Shown here piece by piece: positions 1 through 8,255 of a DNA stretch of 64,000 nucleotides. The notes beneath the pieces are model-generated. The model searched no databases. It was not told where the DNA came from and saw nothing but the letters and a program-made list of their open reading frames with translations. This stretch comes from Bradyrhizobium sp. 1(2017) (lineage in GTDB: Bacteria > Pseudomonadota > Alphaproteobacteria > Rhizobiales > Xanthobacteraceae). The position numbers and the translations under genes are program-made. Numbering within the stretch: position 1 is the stretch's first letter; each line of letters begins with the position of its first letter. The DNA lies in contig NZ_CP050022.2 in the NCBI RefSeq assembly GCF_011602485.2, positions 2,810,001-2,874,000 of the forward strand. The letters are read 5' to 3'.

Positions 1-524
1 ACAGTATTGCGGGAAGAGGGATGTCGTTCGGTGTCCATGCGCAAGCTCCACGAATTGCGTGCTGCGCAGAGCTTGGACCGAAGTCTCACGGGGAGTCTGC
101 CTGGTCCCCACGCGGACAATGTATGTGACATCGCCCCGTCGTTTCAAGATGGTGGTTGGGTGCGGTCAGGGCGCCGTTGGAAGGGATCGAAAGGCCGCGC
201 ATTCGCGCAACCTGCCTCAGGTGCCGCCGCTCGATATGAAAACACCCGCGGCGGATGGCTCCGCGCGGGTGTCAAATTCTCGATGATGCCATTCTGCCAG
301 TGTTTTGCCCGACGTGTCAAAGGACGTTTGGACCGAGCGTCTATGGCCGATCGCGTTAATGGTCGCCGTGTCTTCGCTCGAGCAGCCGTCTTGCGCCGCA
401 GGAGGGCAGGCGGCCGCCGCGTCGTCAAATTCCGAGAATGGAAACCGGATGCACTTCAGTAGCTTGGCTACTGTGCATGGGGTTGTTTTCGCACTTTTGT
501 TTCGTGCTGCCGAAACGGCTGCGT
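1..524. other. Geneless stretch, probably a decayed intergenic repeat
   Basis: No reading frame here has a convincing start, ribosome site and protein-like composition; the frames present are arginine- and proline-rich, as expected of antisense frames in GC-rich DNA. The part from about 285 to 510 resembles, from memory, a degenerate sequence that recurs between genes in Bradyrhizobium genomes. That is recollection and not a search result. The one structured element is a hairpin at 242-272, listed separately. The stretch lies downstream of the minus-strand DUF1254 gene. Confidence 0.4.
239..272 (-). terminator. Rho-independent terminator, minus strand
   Basis: The arms ACACCCGCG (242-250) and CGCGGGTGT (264-272) are a perfect 9-bp inverted repeat around a 13-nt loop. 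Read on the minus strand, the stem runs into TTTT before a C, the layout of an intrinsic terminator. It could end transcription of the minus-strand DUF1214/DUF1254 pair, though it sits about 250 nt beyond the last stop codon. Confidence 0.5.
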
Positions 525-1109
525 TTACCGCCGGCCGCGCGGCGCCTCGGCCTTGGCGGGCGGCTCGGCCTGCGGGGCGCAGGTCGCGGCCTGAAGCGTC
601 GCCTGCGCCTGCTGCATCAGGCCGGGCTCGGCGGCGAGCGCCTTCATCACGATCAGGCCCGTGGTAGAAGGGGAATCGATGATCAGCCGGTCGGCCGCGG
701 TGACCTCCTCGTCCTCGGGCAGCTCGTTGTGCTGCGCCTCCGTCATGAGGTCGAGCTCGATCACCTTGCGGCCCGCCGAGCGGTCGTTGATGGCGTAATA
801 GGCGATCTCGTTGTGGGTGTAGAACGACACCGAGGTATAGGCCTGGCTCACCGGCACCGTGAGCTTGATCGGTCCGTTCGTCAGATCATAGCGGCAGATC
901 GCGAGCGCAAAGGCCGGGTCCATGAACGGCATCGGCGAGGTCTGCGGATCGGCGAGGGGCAGCTGGGTGACGCCGTTGAGCTTGGTCATCGGCGTCAGCC
1001 GCGAATAGGCATCCTGCGTCGCGATCCGCGGCAGCGCCAGCACGCTGACGAGATGGACCACGAGGCCCAGAACGATGCCGGCGACGATGGTGAACAGCAG
1101 GCGGATCAT
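525..1109 (-). CDS. DUF1254-family membrane-anchored protein
   Basis: This 194-residue protein has one N-terminal hydrophobic helix (about residues 3-25), then a soluble domain that resembles the DUF1254 family. The match is to a short form of the family that usually occurs with DUF1214. Its start codon overlaps the stop of the upstream DUF1214 gene by 4 nt (ATGA), so the two are translationally coupled. Biochemical function is unknown for the family; a role in the cell envelope is inferred from the signal anchor. The C-terminal 30 residues are rich in Ala, Pro and Glu and look disordered. Confidence 0.8.
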   Translation of the reverse strand: MIRLLFTIVAGIVLGLVVHLVSVLALPRIATQDAYSRLTPMTKLNGVTQLPLADPQTSPMPFMDPAFALAICRYDLTNGPIKLTVPVSQAYTSVSFYTHNEIAYYAINDRSAGRKVIELDLMTEAQHNELPEDEEVTAADRLIIDSPSTTGLIVMKALAAEPGLMQQAQATLQAATCAPQAEPPAKAEAPRGRR

Positions 1110-1684
1110 GAGCAGCCCGCCGTCCTGATGGTGGGCATCGGCGCATCGCGCTGGGTGCGGGTGGCAACGCCGACCGGGGTGTCGTAGAGGCGCAGCATCA
1201 ATGCGTAGCGCTCGATGCCGCCGGTCGGCAGCCAGTTGCCGGCGCGCGAGCGCGAGGCGATGCGGATCTCGAACGAGCCGTCGGACTGGCGCACGATCTC
1301 CTGGCTGGTGAAGCCGTAGCGCTGCAGCGAATTGGCGACGAGATGGCCCTTGCGGTCATAGAGCGTCAGCGTCCAGAACCGCGCCGGCGGCGTCACGCCG
1401 GAGACGATCACGTCGCAGCGGCCGTCGAGCGCCTTCTTCTTGTCGTCGGTGGTCGCGGTGAAGGCGACGCCGTCGCCGGTGCCGATCGGCAGCTCGCCGT
1501 TGCGCACGATGGTGGCCCGCGAATAGGGGTCGACGTCGGCCGTGCCGGTGCGCGGGCGCGCGGTCCAGGGGCCGATGGTCAGCGCGCCGATCTCGGTGCC
1601 GCGCGTCGTCGTCATCCAGGTCGCGCCGAGGCCGACCACGGTCGCGAGCAGGAGGGCCGTCAATGTGATCAGGATCAGCCGCAC
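1106..1684 (-). CDS. DUF1214-family membrane-anchored protein
   Basis: The protein is 192 residues long, with an N-terminal transmembrane or signal-anchor segment (about residues 4-24) and a DUF1214-like soluble domain. Landmarks are DPYSRA near residue 52, a central FWTLTLYD strand and a C-terminal LMLRLYDTP. DUF1214 is often fused to DUF1254 in one polypeptide; here the two are separate overlapping genes. The penicillin-binding protein gene ends only 9 nt upstream on the same strand, so all three may be cotranscribed. No enzymatic residues are recognisable and the function is unknown. Confidence 0.82.
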   Translation of the reverse strand: MRLILITLTALLLATVVGLGATWMTTTRGTEIGALTIGPWTARPRTGTADVDPYSRATIVRNGELPIGTGDGVAFTATTDDKKKALDGRCDVIVSGVTPPARFWTLTLYDRKGHLVANSLQRYGFTSQEIVRQSDGSFEIRIASRSRAGNWLPTGGIERYALMLRLYDTPVGVATRTQRDAPMPTIRTAGCS

Positions 1685-1693
1685 GGGTTTCGA

Positions 1694-4012
1694 TCAGTTC
1701 TTGCGCGGGGCGGAGGCGTTGGCGTTCTCTTCCGCATAGTTCTGCGGGAAGGCGAGCGCGTTCGTCGACGAGGACGGCTTGGTGTCGGCGGCCGTCGATT
1801 TGTTTGCGGTCTTGGCCGCGTCATCCAGCAGCTTCTCGACGCGCACAAGGATGTCGGCGCCGCGCTTGGTCAGAATGGGCGGCGGACCGGGCTTGGTCTC
1901 CAGCACCTTCGGCCCCGTATTGGCCTGCGCGTTGGAGACATGCTGCGGCGGCAGCTTCTGGCCCATGCCGATGCCGGGAATCTCCCGGACCTCGACGCCC
2001 TGATGCGCCACGAGCATGATGTCGTGCCAGGTCTGTGCCGGCAGCGAGCCGCCGGTCATGCGGTTGGTCGGCGAATAGTCGTCGTTGCCGTACCACACCG
2101 CGCAGGTGAAATTGCCGGTGTAGCCGACGAACCAGGCGTCGCGATACGCGTTGGTCGTGCCGGTCTTGCCCGCGGTCGGAATGCCGTCGAGCGCTGCGCG
2201 GCGCGCGGTGCCTTCGCTGACGACGTGGCTCATCATGCCCGCCATGTCGGCGGCGACGGAGGCGGGGATCGCCTGCCGCGGCTTCGGCCCGTCGCGGTCC
2301 CAGCGCCAGACGAGGTCACCGGCGCCGGTGCGCACCTCCAGCACGGCATGCGGCGTCACGGCCTTGCCGCGGTTGGGGAACGTTGCGTAGGCGACGGCGT
2401 GCTCGAGCACGGTGACTTCGTCCGAACCGATCGGCAGCGACGGCGTGTCGGGCAGCGGCGCCTTGATGCCGAAACGGCGGGCGACCTCGACGATCTTGCC
2501 GCGGCCGACCTTGGCCGGGTTCGGCGCCTTCGGCTGATCCCGCCGGCCGATCTCGATCGACAGCTTCACCGGCACGACGTTGATCGAGCGCGTGATCGCC
2601 TGGGTCAGCGTCACCGAGCCGGAATAGGAATGGCCATAATTCTGCGGGCACCAATTGCCGATGCAGACCGGGCCATCGACCACGATCGAATTCGGCGTGT
2701 AACCGTTCAGCAGCGCGGTGGTGTAGACGTAGGGCTTGAACGAGGAGCCGGGCTGGCGATAGGCGTCGGTGGCGCGATTGAACTGGCTCGCGCCATAGTC
2801 GCGGCCGCCGACCATGGCGCGGATGCCGCCGTCGAGATCGGCGACGACGGTCGCCGCCTGCGTTGCGTGATAATCGCGGCCGAACTGGCGCAGCTGGTTC
2901 TCGATCGCGTCCTCGGCGGCCTTCTGCACGTTGGCGTCCATGGCAAGGCGGACCACGAAGACGCGCTCGGTGTAGGATTTCGGGAAGGTGTCGACCAGCT
3001 TGCGCATCTCGTCGAAGGCGTAGTCGAGATAATAGTTCGGCGAGGCTTCGTCGCGGCGGTCGACCGCGAAGGCGGGGTTACGGCGGGCGCCGAACACCTG
3101 GCCCTCGGTCATGAAGCCGGCATCGACGAGATTGTCGAGCACGACGTTGGCGCGGGCGCGGGCGGCGGGCAGGTTGATGTGCGGGGCGTACTTGGTCGGG
3201 GCCTTGAACAGGCCGGCGAGCATCGCGGCTTCCGCCAGCGTCACGTCGCGCGCCGATTTGTTGAAGTAGAAATGCGCCGCGCCGTCGACGCCGAAGGTGC
3301 CGCCGCCCATATAGGCGCGGTCGAGATAGAGCTTGAGGATCTCGTTCTTGGTCAGGCGCCATTCCAGCCAGATCGCGAGGAAGGCCTCGTTGACCTTGCG
3401 CTCGATGGTGCGCTCGTTGCTCAGGAACAGGTTCTTGGCGAGCTGCTGGGTGATCGAGGAGCCGCCCTGGCGGACGCCGCCGGCCTGGGCGTTGGTGACG
3501 AGGGCGCGCGCGGTGCCGGCGATGTCGATGCCGAAATGGTCGTAGAAGCGGCGGTCCTCGGTCGCCAGCGTCGCCTTGATCAGCACGTCAGGAAAATCTT
3601 CCAGCGGGATCGAGTCGTTGTGCTTGATGCCGCGGCTGCCGATCGGGTTGCCGTAGCGGTCGAGGAAGCTCACGGCGAGATCGGACTTCTTCAGCCAGTC
3701 CTCGTCCGCGGTCTCGCGGAAGGCGGGGATGGCGAGCGTGAGCATCACGATCAGGCCGCCCAGGCCGAGGGTGGCGGCTTCCGACAGCGGCTCGATGAAC
3801 ACCCAGCGCTTCCAGCGTCCGACATAGAACCGGTCCATGAAGGTCGAGTAGCGCTCGTAGAGCTCGCGGATGCCCTTGGCCGAGGAGAACAGCGAGGAGT
3901 CGATGCGCGCATCGAGATCCAGAAAGAAATTCCGGATCTTCTGCTTCCAATGCGGTGGTATGATCTGGCGCACCTGGAACCCTTGCGGCTTGCTTCGAAA
4001 GCGTTCAAGCAC
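1694..4012 (-). CDS. Class A penicillin-binding protein (PBP1A family)
   Basis: A bifunctional peptidoglycan synthase of 772 residues, which polymerises glycan strands and cross-links peptides on the periplasmic face. A cytoplasmic N-terminus precedes one membrane helix (about 79-98). The glycosyltransferase 51 domain follows, with catalytic Glu152 in TEDRRFYDHFGID and the QGGSSITQQLAKN motif near 182. The transpeptidase domain has SSFK (nucleophile Ser423), SIN (476-478) and KTGTTN (616-621). The last 90 residues are a low-complexity Lys/Ala/Ser tail. The start is a GTG with no clear Shine-Dalgarno sequence; a conserved element ends 11 nt upstream of it. The DUF1214 gene follows after 9 nt. 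Confidence 0.95.
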   Translation of the reverse strand: MLERFRSKPQGFQVRQIIPPHWKQKIRNFFLDLDARIDSSLFSSAKGIRELYERYSTFMDRFYVGRWKRWVFIEPLSEAATLGLGGLIVMLTLAIPAFRETADEDWLKKSDLAVSFLDRYGNPIGSRGIKHNDSIPLEDFPDVLIKATLATEDRRFYDHFGIDIAGTARALVTNAQAGGVRQGGSSITQQLAKNLFLSNERTIERKVNEAFLAIWLEWRLTKNEILKLYLDRAYMGGGTFGVDGAAHFYFNKSARDVTLAEAAMLAGLFKAPTKYAPHINLPAARARANVVLDNLVDAGFMTEGQVFGARRNPAFAVDRRDEASPNYYLDYAFDEMRKLVDTFPKSYTERVFVVRLAMDANVQKAAEDAIENQLRQFGRDYHATQAATVVADLDGGIRAMVGGRDYGASQFNRATDAYRQPGSSFKPYVYTTALLNGYTPNSIVVDGPVCIGNWCPQNYGHSYSGSVTLTQAITRSINVVPVKLSIEIGRRDQPKAPNPAKVGRGKIVEVARRFGIKAPLPDTPSLPIGSDEVTVLEHAVAYATFPNRGKAVTPHAVLEVRTGAGDLVWRWDRDGPKPRQAIPASVAADMAGMMSHVVSEGTARRAALDGIPTAGKTGTTNAYRDAWFVGYTGNFTCAVWYGNDDYSPTNRMTGGSLPAQTWHDIMLVAHQGVEVREIPGIGMGQKLPPQHVSNAQANTGPKVLETKPGPPPILTKRGADILVRVEKLLDDAAKTANKSTAADTKPSSSTNALAFPQNYAEENANASAPRKN

Positions 4013-4023
4013 CCGGCCGGGGC

Positions 4024-4051
4024 GGCATCGAGACGTCTTGCGGGAATGTTA
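4024..4051 (-). promoter_or_regulatory. Upstream element shared with the 59.4-kb small gene
   Basis: These 28 nt match 59465-59491 at 26 positions with one substitution and one single-base gap. In both places the element lies in the same orientation just upstream of a minus-strand start codon, separated from it by 11 nt here and 12 nt there. The core GTCTTGCGGGAATGTTA (plus strand) is identical over 17 nt. Its function is unknown; a promoter, leader or regulator-binding role is inference. Confidence 0.5.
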
Positions 4052-4267
4052 CGGCAAACCCAAGGCGCCCGGCTTAGCGTCCGAGGGGACTTGCTGTTCC
4101 TTCTAACCGAGCAGGGCCTATAAACCAATGGTCACGCTGGCGATTTTGAACAACAGGCCTAATTGACCCCGGGTCATTACGGGCCGTTCGGCGGCGTTGC
4201 TTGCACCGTGACGGCCGCACGCCCTAGATGGCGTTGCCGCAGCTCTTTCGAACTTGTGTTGAGACGC

Positions 4268-4783
4268 ATGACCGCAGCTCCCAAACGACCCTCAGGCCAG
4301 GAAGGATTCTTCTGGAAAACCAAGACGTTGGAAGAGCTGTCGGCGGCCGAATGGGAAAGCCTGTGCGACGGCTGCGGCCGCTGCTGCCTGAACAAGCTCG
4401 AGGACGAGGACACCGGGGATATCTATTTCACCCATATCGGCTGCAAGCTGCTCGATGGGGCCAGCTGCGCCTGCAAGGACTACCCGAATCGCTCCGACAA
4501 GGTTCCGGACTGCGTCCGCCTGACCCCGGCCAATGTCCGCACCCTGAACTGGCTGCCGCCGAGCTGCGGCTACAAGCTCGTCGCCGAGGGACGCGACCTC
4601 TATTGGTGGCACCCGCTGGTGTCAGGCGATCCCAATACCGTGCATGAGGCCGGCGTCTCCGTGCGCGGCCGGGTTGAGGGCAGCGAGGAGGAGATCCCGG
4701 ACGAGGAGCTCGAGGACCACATCGTGCAATGGCCGGCGACCTTGCCGAAACGGGCCCGCCTGAAGCGACGTCCGAAGGACTGA
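4268..4783 (+). CDS. YcgN-family cysteine cluster protein (UPF0260)
   Basis: The 171-residue protein carries an N-terminal cluster CDGCGRCC followed by further Cys residues around CACKDYPNR and PDC. This is the YcgN/YkgJ pattern predicted to bind zinc or an iron-sulfur cluster. I chose the ATG at 4268 because the family begins a few residues before the [17 protein letters not shown] segment, while the upstream in-frame extension from 4163 has no family-like sequence. It is divergent from the PBP1A gene, and a TGACCC-C-GGGTCA palindrome lies at 4164-4176 in the shared spacer. The precise function is unknown. Confidence 0.88.
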   Translation: MTAAPKRPSGQEGFFWKTKTLEELSAAEWESLCDGCGRCCLNKLEDEDTGDIYFTHIGCKLLDGASCACKDYPNRSDKVPDCVRLTPANVRTLNWLPPSCGYKLVAEGRDLYWWHPLVSGDPNTVHEAGVSVRGRVEGSEEEIPDEELEDHIVQWPATLPKRARLKRRPKD

Positions 4784-4940
4784 TCCGCCTCGCTGGCCCG
4801 GATCAATTGTTCGGGATGACCCCGCGATGGGATGCACCCATGCGCCGCGGTGCCTGCCTGGGGAAGTCTTTGCTGTCTACATTGGACTGCATAGAACGAA
4901 TCCTTCGCGGCGTTGTGCCGCCTCACGACGTCCGATCGAG

Positions 4941-6521
4941 ATGAACAAGTTCGACCGGCAGAGCGGTTCTGCCGACATCCAGGCGTTGCCCGACGATATC
5001 GCCGAAGAGCTGTCCCGCCTTCCGAGCGAGATCATCAGCGTCGATGACGCGCCCTCCATCGCCTCTCCGGTGCCGCTGTCGCAGGACGAGGTCCGCACCA
5101 TCGTCATCAGCCTGATGCTGACGATGTTCCTGGCCGCGCTCGACCAGACCATCGTGGCGACCGCGCTGCCGACCATCGGACGCCAGTTCCAGGACGTATC
5201 GAGCCTGTCCTGGGTCATCACCGCCTATCTGCTGGCTTCGACCGCCGTCGCGCCGGTGTTCGGCACGCTCAGCGACATTTACGGCCGCAAGGCCATGATC
5301 ATCACCTCGCTCAGCCTGTTCGTCGTGGGCTCGGTGCTATGCGCCATCGCGCCGAACTTGCCGATGCTGATTCTGGCGCGCGGCCTTCAGGGCCTCGGCG
5401 GCGGCGGCATCATGCCGGTGGTGCAGACCGTGATCTCCGACGTCGTCTCACCGCGCGAGCGCGGGCAATACCAGGCCTATTTCTCCAGCGTCTGGATGGT
5501 CGGCGGCATTCTCGGTCCGGTCATCGGCGGCGTGTTCGCCGAACATCTGCACTGGTCGATGATCTTCTGGATCAATCTGCCGCTCGCGGCCGCCGCCATC
5601 GCGCTGCTGCTGCCGAAGATGAAGAAGATCCCGGTGTTCCACCGCAAGCGCAAGGTCGACTGGCTCGGCGGCGTGCTGCTAATGGCTTCTGCCGTCGTCT
5701 TCATGCTGGTGCTGAGCTGGGGCGGCACGCGCTATCCGTGGCTGTCGCCGACCGTGCTGGCGATGGTGGGCGGCGCGGTCGCGCTCGCCGTCAGCTTCGT
5801 CTGGCATGCGCGGCGCGCGGACGAACCGTTCCTGCCGCTGCCGCTGCTCGGCGGAAGTGTCGTACCGTTCGGGTTGATGGCGGGCGGTTGCGCGCTCGGC
5901 GCGATCACGGGCCTCACGGTCCAGCTCCCGCTCTATTACGAATCCGTCTATCACCTCAGCGCCAGCGAGGCGGGTCTTGCACTTATCCCGCTCGCCGCCG
6001 TCTCGACTTGCGGTGCAGCCATTGCCGGCCGCACGATGGCACGGGCCAAGCACTACAAGCGCGTCGCCATCATCGGCACGTCCTGGGCCGCGCTGTGCGG
6101 CCTCGGCCTCACGCTGACGACGCTGCCGCTATGGGGCCTGCTGACGTTGATGGCGGCGTTTGCGCTCGGCCTCGGCACGACCTTCCCGGTCTGCGTGGTC
6201 TCGGTGCAGAATTCGGTCGCGCGGCCGCAGGTCGGCACCATCACCGGCGCCCTGAACTTCTTCCGCTCACTGATGTCGTCGTTCACGGTCGCGGCTTTCG
6301 CGGCCATCCTGTTGATCGCGCTCGGTGCCGACATTCCGCTCGGCGAGCATCATGCCGCAGGCAGCGTCGCGATTCCCGCCGAGGACATGCGGCACGCGTT
6401 CCGTTACGTGTTCGGCGCCGCCACCGCGCTGATGACCGGGGCCGCGCTCTGTCTGATCGCGATGGAGGAGCGGCCGCTGGCCGGTCCGTCGACGCCGCAG
6501 CCGGTGGAGATGGCGGAGTAG
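4941..6521 (+). CDS. MFS efflux transporter, DHA2 (EmrB/QacA) type
   Basis: A 526-residue inner-membrane protein. The predicted pattern is about 14 transmembrane helices after a soluble N-terminus of roughly 50 residues. The first helix contains LDQTIVATALPTI, typical of DHA2-family drug:proton antiporters, and the loop after helix 2 has the MFS motif-A-like GTLSDIYGRKAMI. Substrates of this family are mostly hydrophobic drugs and cations; this substrate cannot be read from sequence. The ATG at 4941 is preferred because residues encoded between 4827 and 4941 look like shadow sequence. It converges on the alpha/beta-hydrolase gene with a 6-nt gap. Confidence 0.93.
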   Translation: MNKFDRQSGSADIQALPDDIAEELSRLPSEIISVDDAPSIASPVPLSQDEVRTIVISLMLTMFLAALDQTIVATALPTIGRQFQDVSSLSWVITAYLLASTAVAPVFGTLSDIYGRKAMIITSLSLFVVGSVLCAIAPNLPMLILARGLQGLGGGGIMPVVQTVISDVVSPRERGQYQAYFSSVWMVGGILGPVIGGVFAEHLHWSMIFWINLPLAAAAIALLLPKMKKIPVFHRKRKVDWLGGVLLMASAVVFMLVLSWGGTRYPWLSPTVLAMVGGAVALAVSFVWHARRADEPFLPLPLLGGSVVPFGLMAGGCALGAITGLTVQLPLYYESVYHLSASEAGLALIPLAAVSTCGAAIAGRTMARAKHYKRVAIIGTSWAALCGLGLTLTTLPLWGLLTLMAAFALGLGTTFPVCVVSVQNSVARPQVGTITGALNFFRSLMSSFTVAAFAAILLIALGADIPLGEHHAAGSVAIPAEDMRHAFRYVFGAATALMTGAALCLIAMEERPLAGPSTPQPVEMAE

Positions 6522-6527
6522 GGGCTT

Positions 6528-8237
6528 TTAGCCGCCGCGATCACCGTAGGGGTCGGGGCCGGCGCTGTCCCCGGCGGCTTTCCGCGCCGCCGTCCCAAGA
6601 TGGGTCTTGAGTCGCGCAACCGCATCGGGTGACCAATCTTGGACGTCGGTGACGGCGACCCAGGCATCGACGTAATGCTCGGGCGCGTAGACATGGCCGA
6701 AGCCCATCGGCGTATGGGTCGCAACCGCCATGTCGAGCGCGAGCTGCAGCATGGTGACGATGGGATACCATCGCAGCTCCGGTGACACGTCCGGTCCGCG
6801 CGGGGCCGCCATCCAGGCCGGCGCCTGATAGGCGTCGCGGTAGGCGAAGAACGTGATCGCATCGCTGGCATATTGCAGATAGACGACGCGCATCGGGCCC
6901 CAGGGCGCATCCGGCGGCACCGTCGGCCCGTCCTGGTTCATGAAACGGACGAAGCGGCTGTCGCGGAATTCTGGCAGCCAGGCCGGCGATCCCGGATTGC
7001 GGTTGTCGGTGATCGAGCGCCAGATGCGGCTTTCGAACGGCGCCCCGCTCCACAGCGCGCCCGCGATGGGATCGCCGATCGTCTCGAACAGTTCTGCGGA
7101 TTTCTCCGAGTTCATGGCGCCGAGGCTGAGCCCGTGCAGGTACAGCTTTGGCCGCTTGTCCTTCGGGAGCGTCGTCCAGTAGCCGTAGATTTCCGCGAAC
7201 AAAGCACGCGCCGCCTCGGCGCCGTATTCGGGCTGAAACAGCAGCGACAGCGGGCTGTTGAGATAGGAATATTGCATCGCGACGCTCGCGACATTGCCAT
7301 GGTGGAGATATTCGACCGTATCCATCGCGGACGGATCGATCCAGCCGGTGCCCGTTGGCGTGATGACGATCAGCACTTTGCGTTCAAAGCCGTGCTGGCG
7401 CTTGAGCTCATCGAGCGCAAGCTTGGCGCGCGCCTGCGCCGTGTCGCGGCTGCCGAGCCCCACGTAGACGCGCACGGGGTCCTGCGCGGGCCGTCCCGTA
7501 ACCGCGCTGATCTCGGCCGCGGTCGAGCCTGAGGCGATGAATCGGCGCCCCATCCGCCCGAGCTCTTGCCACTGCACCAGCGATGCCGCGCTTCCGGTCC
7601 GATTCGACGCGGTCGGCTGCGGCCGTTCGGGCTCGAACCGGACGTCGAGTTCGCGGAAGGAGGAATCGAGCGCGTTGAATGCCATGCGGACCAGGACATT
7701 GCTGGCGATCGACCAGAATAGCAGGCCTGCGGCGATCACGCCGATGACGTTCGCGACCTTCCGCGGGATGACGCGCCTCGTGTGCGCAGCGAGGAAGTGG
7801 GCGACGAGTGCGAACAGTCGCCCCAGCACCAGCAGCACTGCGAACGTGATCAGGGCGATCGTGCAGACCTTGAGCGGATGTGCGGTCTCGACCGGGGCCA
7901 TCTTCATCACGGCGCGGATGGAGTTCTGCCAATCGGCGGTGCGCCCGAGAGCGACGATGACGACAAGCAGGCAGGCGGCTGCGGCCAGCGTATTCGCAAT
8001 CGTTCGCGCGCGCGCGGAAGGCTCGGGCAACTCGAGATAATGCCACAGCCGCCGCCACAGGATTCCCGCAAAATAGCCGATCGCAAAGCAACCGCCGGCG
8101 AGGGCGCCTTGCGTGAGAAAGCTGCGCGGGATCAGCGTCGGAGTGAGCGCAGCCGCGAAGAACAGCGCGCCCAGCATGAGCCCGACCCCGGACAGCGAGA
8201 GGAGTTGTCGCCGAATGAACCACGCGAGACCCTTCAA
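6528..8237 (-). CDS. Membrane alpha/beta-hydrolase (Abhydrolase_9 type)
   Basis: The protein has 569 residues. Several transmembrane helices lie in the first 200 residues (near 15-35, 43-60, 85-100, 128-150 and 170-190). A cytoplasmic or periplasmic hydrolase domain follows, with the nucleophile elbow GLSLG inside LYLHGLSLGAMNSEKSAE. This two-part layout matches the paired Pfam families Abhydrolase_9_N and Abhydrolase_9, whose substrates are unknown but which are suspected lipid or ester hydrolases. The GAF kinase gene ends 18 nt upstream on the same strand, so the two are probably cotranscribed. Confidence 0.85.
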   Translation of the reverse strand: MKGLAWFIRRQLLSLSGVGLMLGALFFAAALTPTLIPRSFLTQGALAGGCFAIGYFAGILWRRLWHYLELPEPSARARTIANTLAAAACLLVVIVALGRTADWQNSIRAVMKMAPVETAHPLKVCTIALITFAVLLVLGRLFALVAHFLAAHTRRVIPRKVANVIGVIAAGLLFWSIASNVLVRMAFNALDSSFRELDVRFEPERPQPTASNRTGSAASLVQWQELGRMGRRFIASGSTAAEISAVTGRPAQDPVRVYVGLGSRDTAQARAKLALDELKRQHGFERKVLIVITPTGTGWIDPSAMDTVEYLHHGNVASVAMQYSYLNSPLSLLFQPEYGAEAARALFAEIYGYWTTLPKDKRPKLYLHGLSLGAMNSEKSAELFETIGDPIAGALWSGAPFESRIWRSITDNRNPGSPAWLPEFRDSRFVRFMNQDGPTVPPDAPWGPMRVVYLQYASDAITFFAYRDAYQAPAWMAAPRGPDVSPELRWYPIVTMLQLALDMAVATHTPMGFGHVYAPEHYVDAWVAVTDVQDWSPDAVARLKTHLGTAARKAAGDSAGPDPYGDRGG

Positions 8238-8255
8238 GGCATCCTCCGGCTGATG

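Noticed and set aside
1343..4123. Plus-strand reading frame of about 926 codons opposite the PBP1A gene
   Set aside because: It is arginine-, glycine- and alanine-rich without motifs, and lies antisense to a protein with complete catalytic motifs. Long antisense frames are normal in GC-rich DNA with this codon use.
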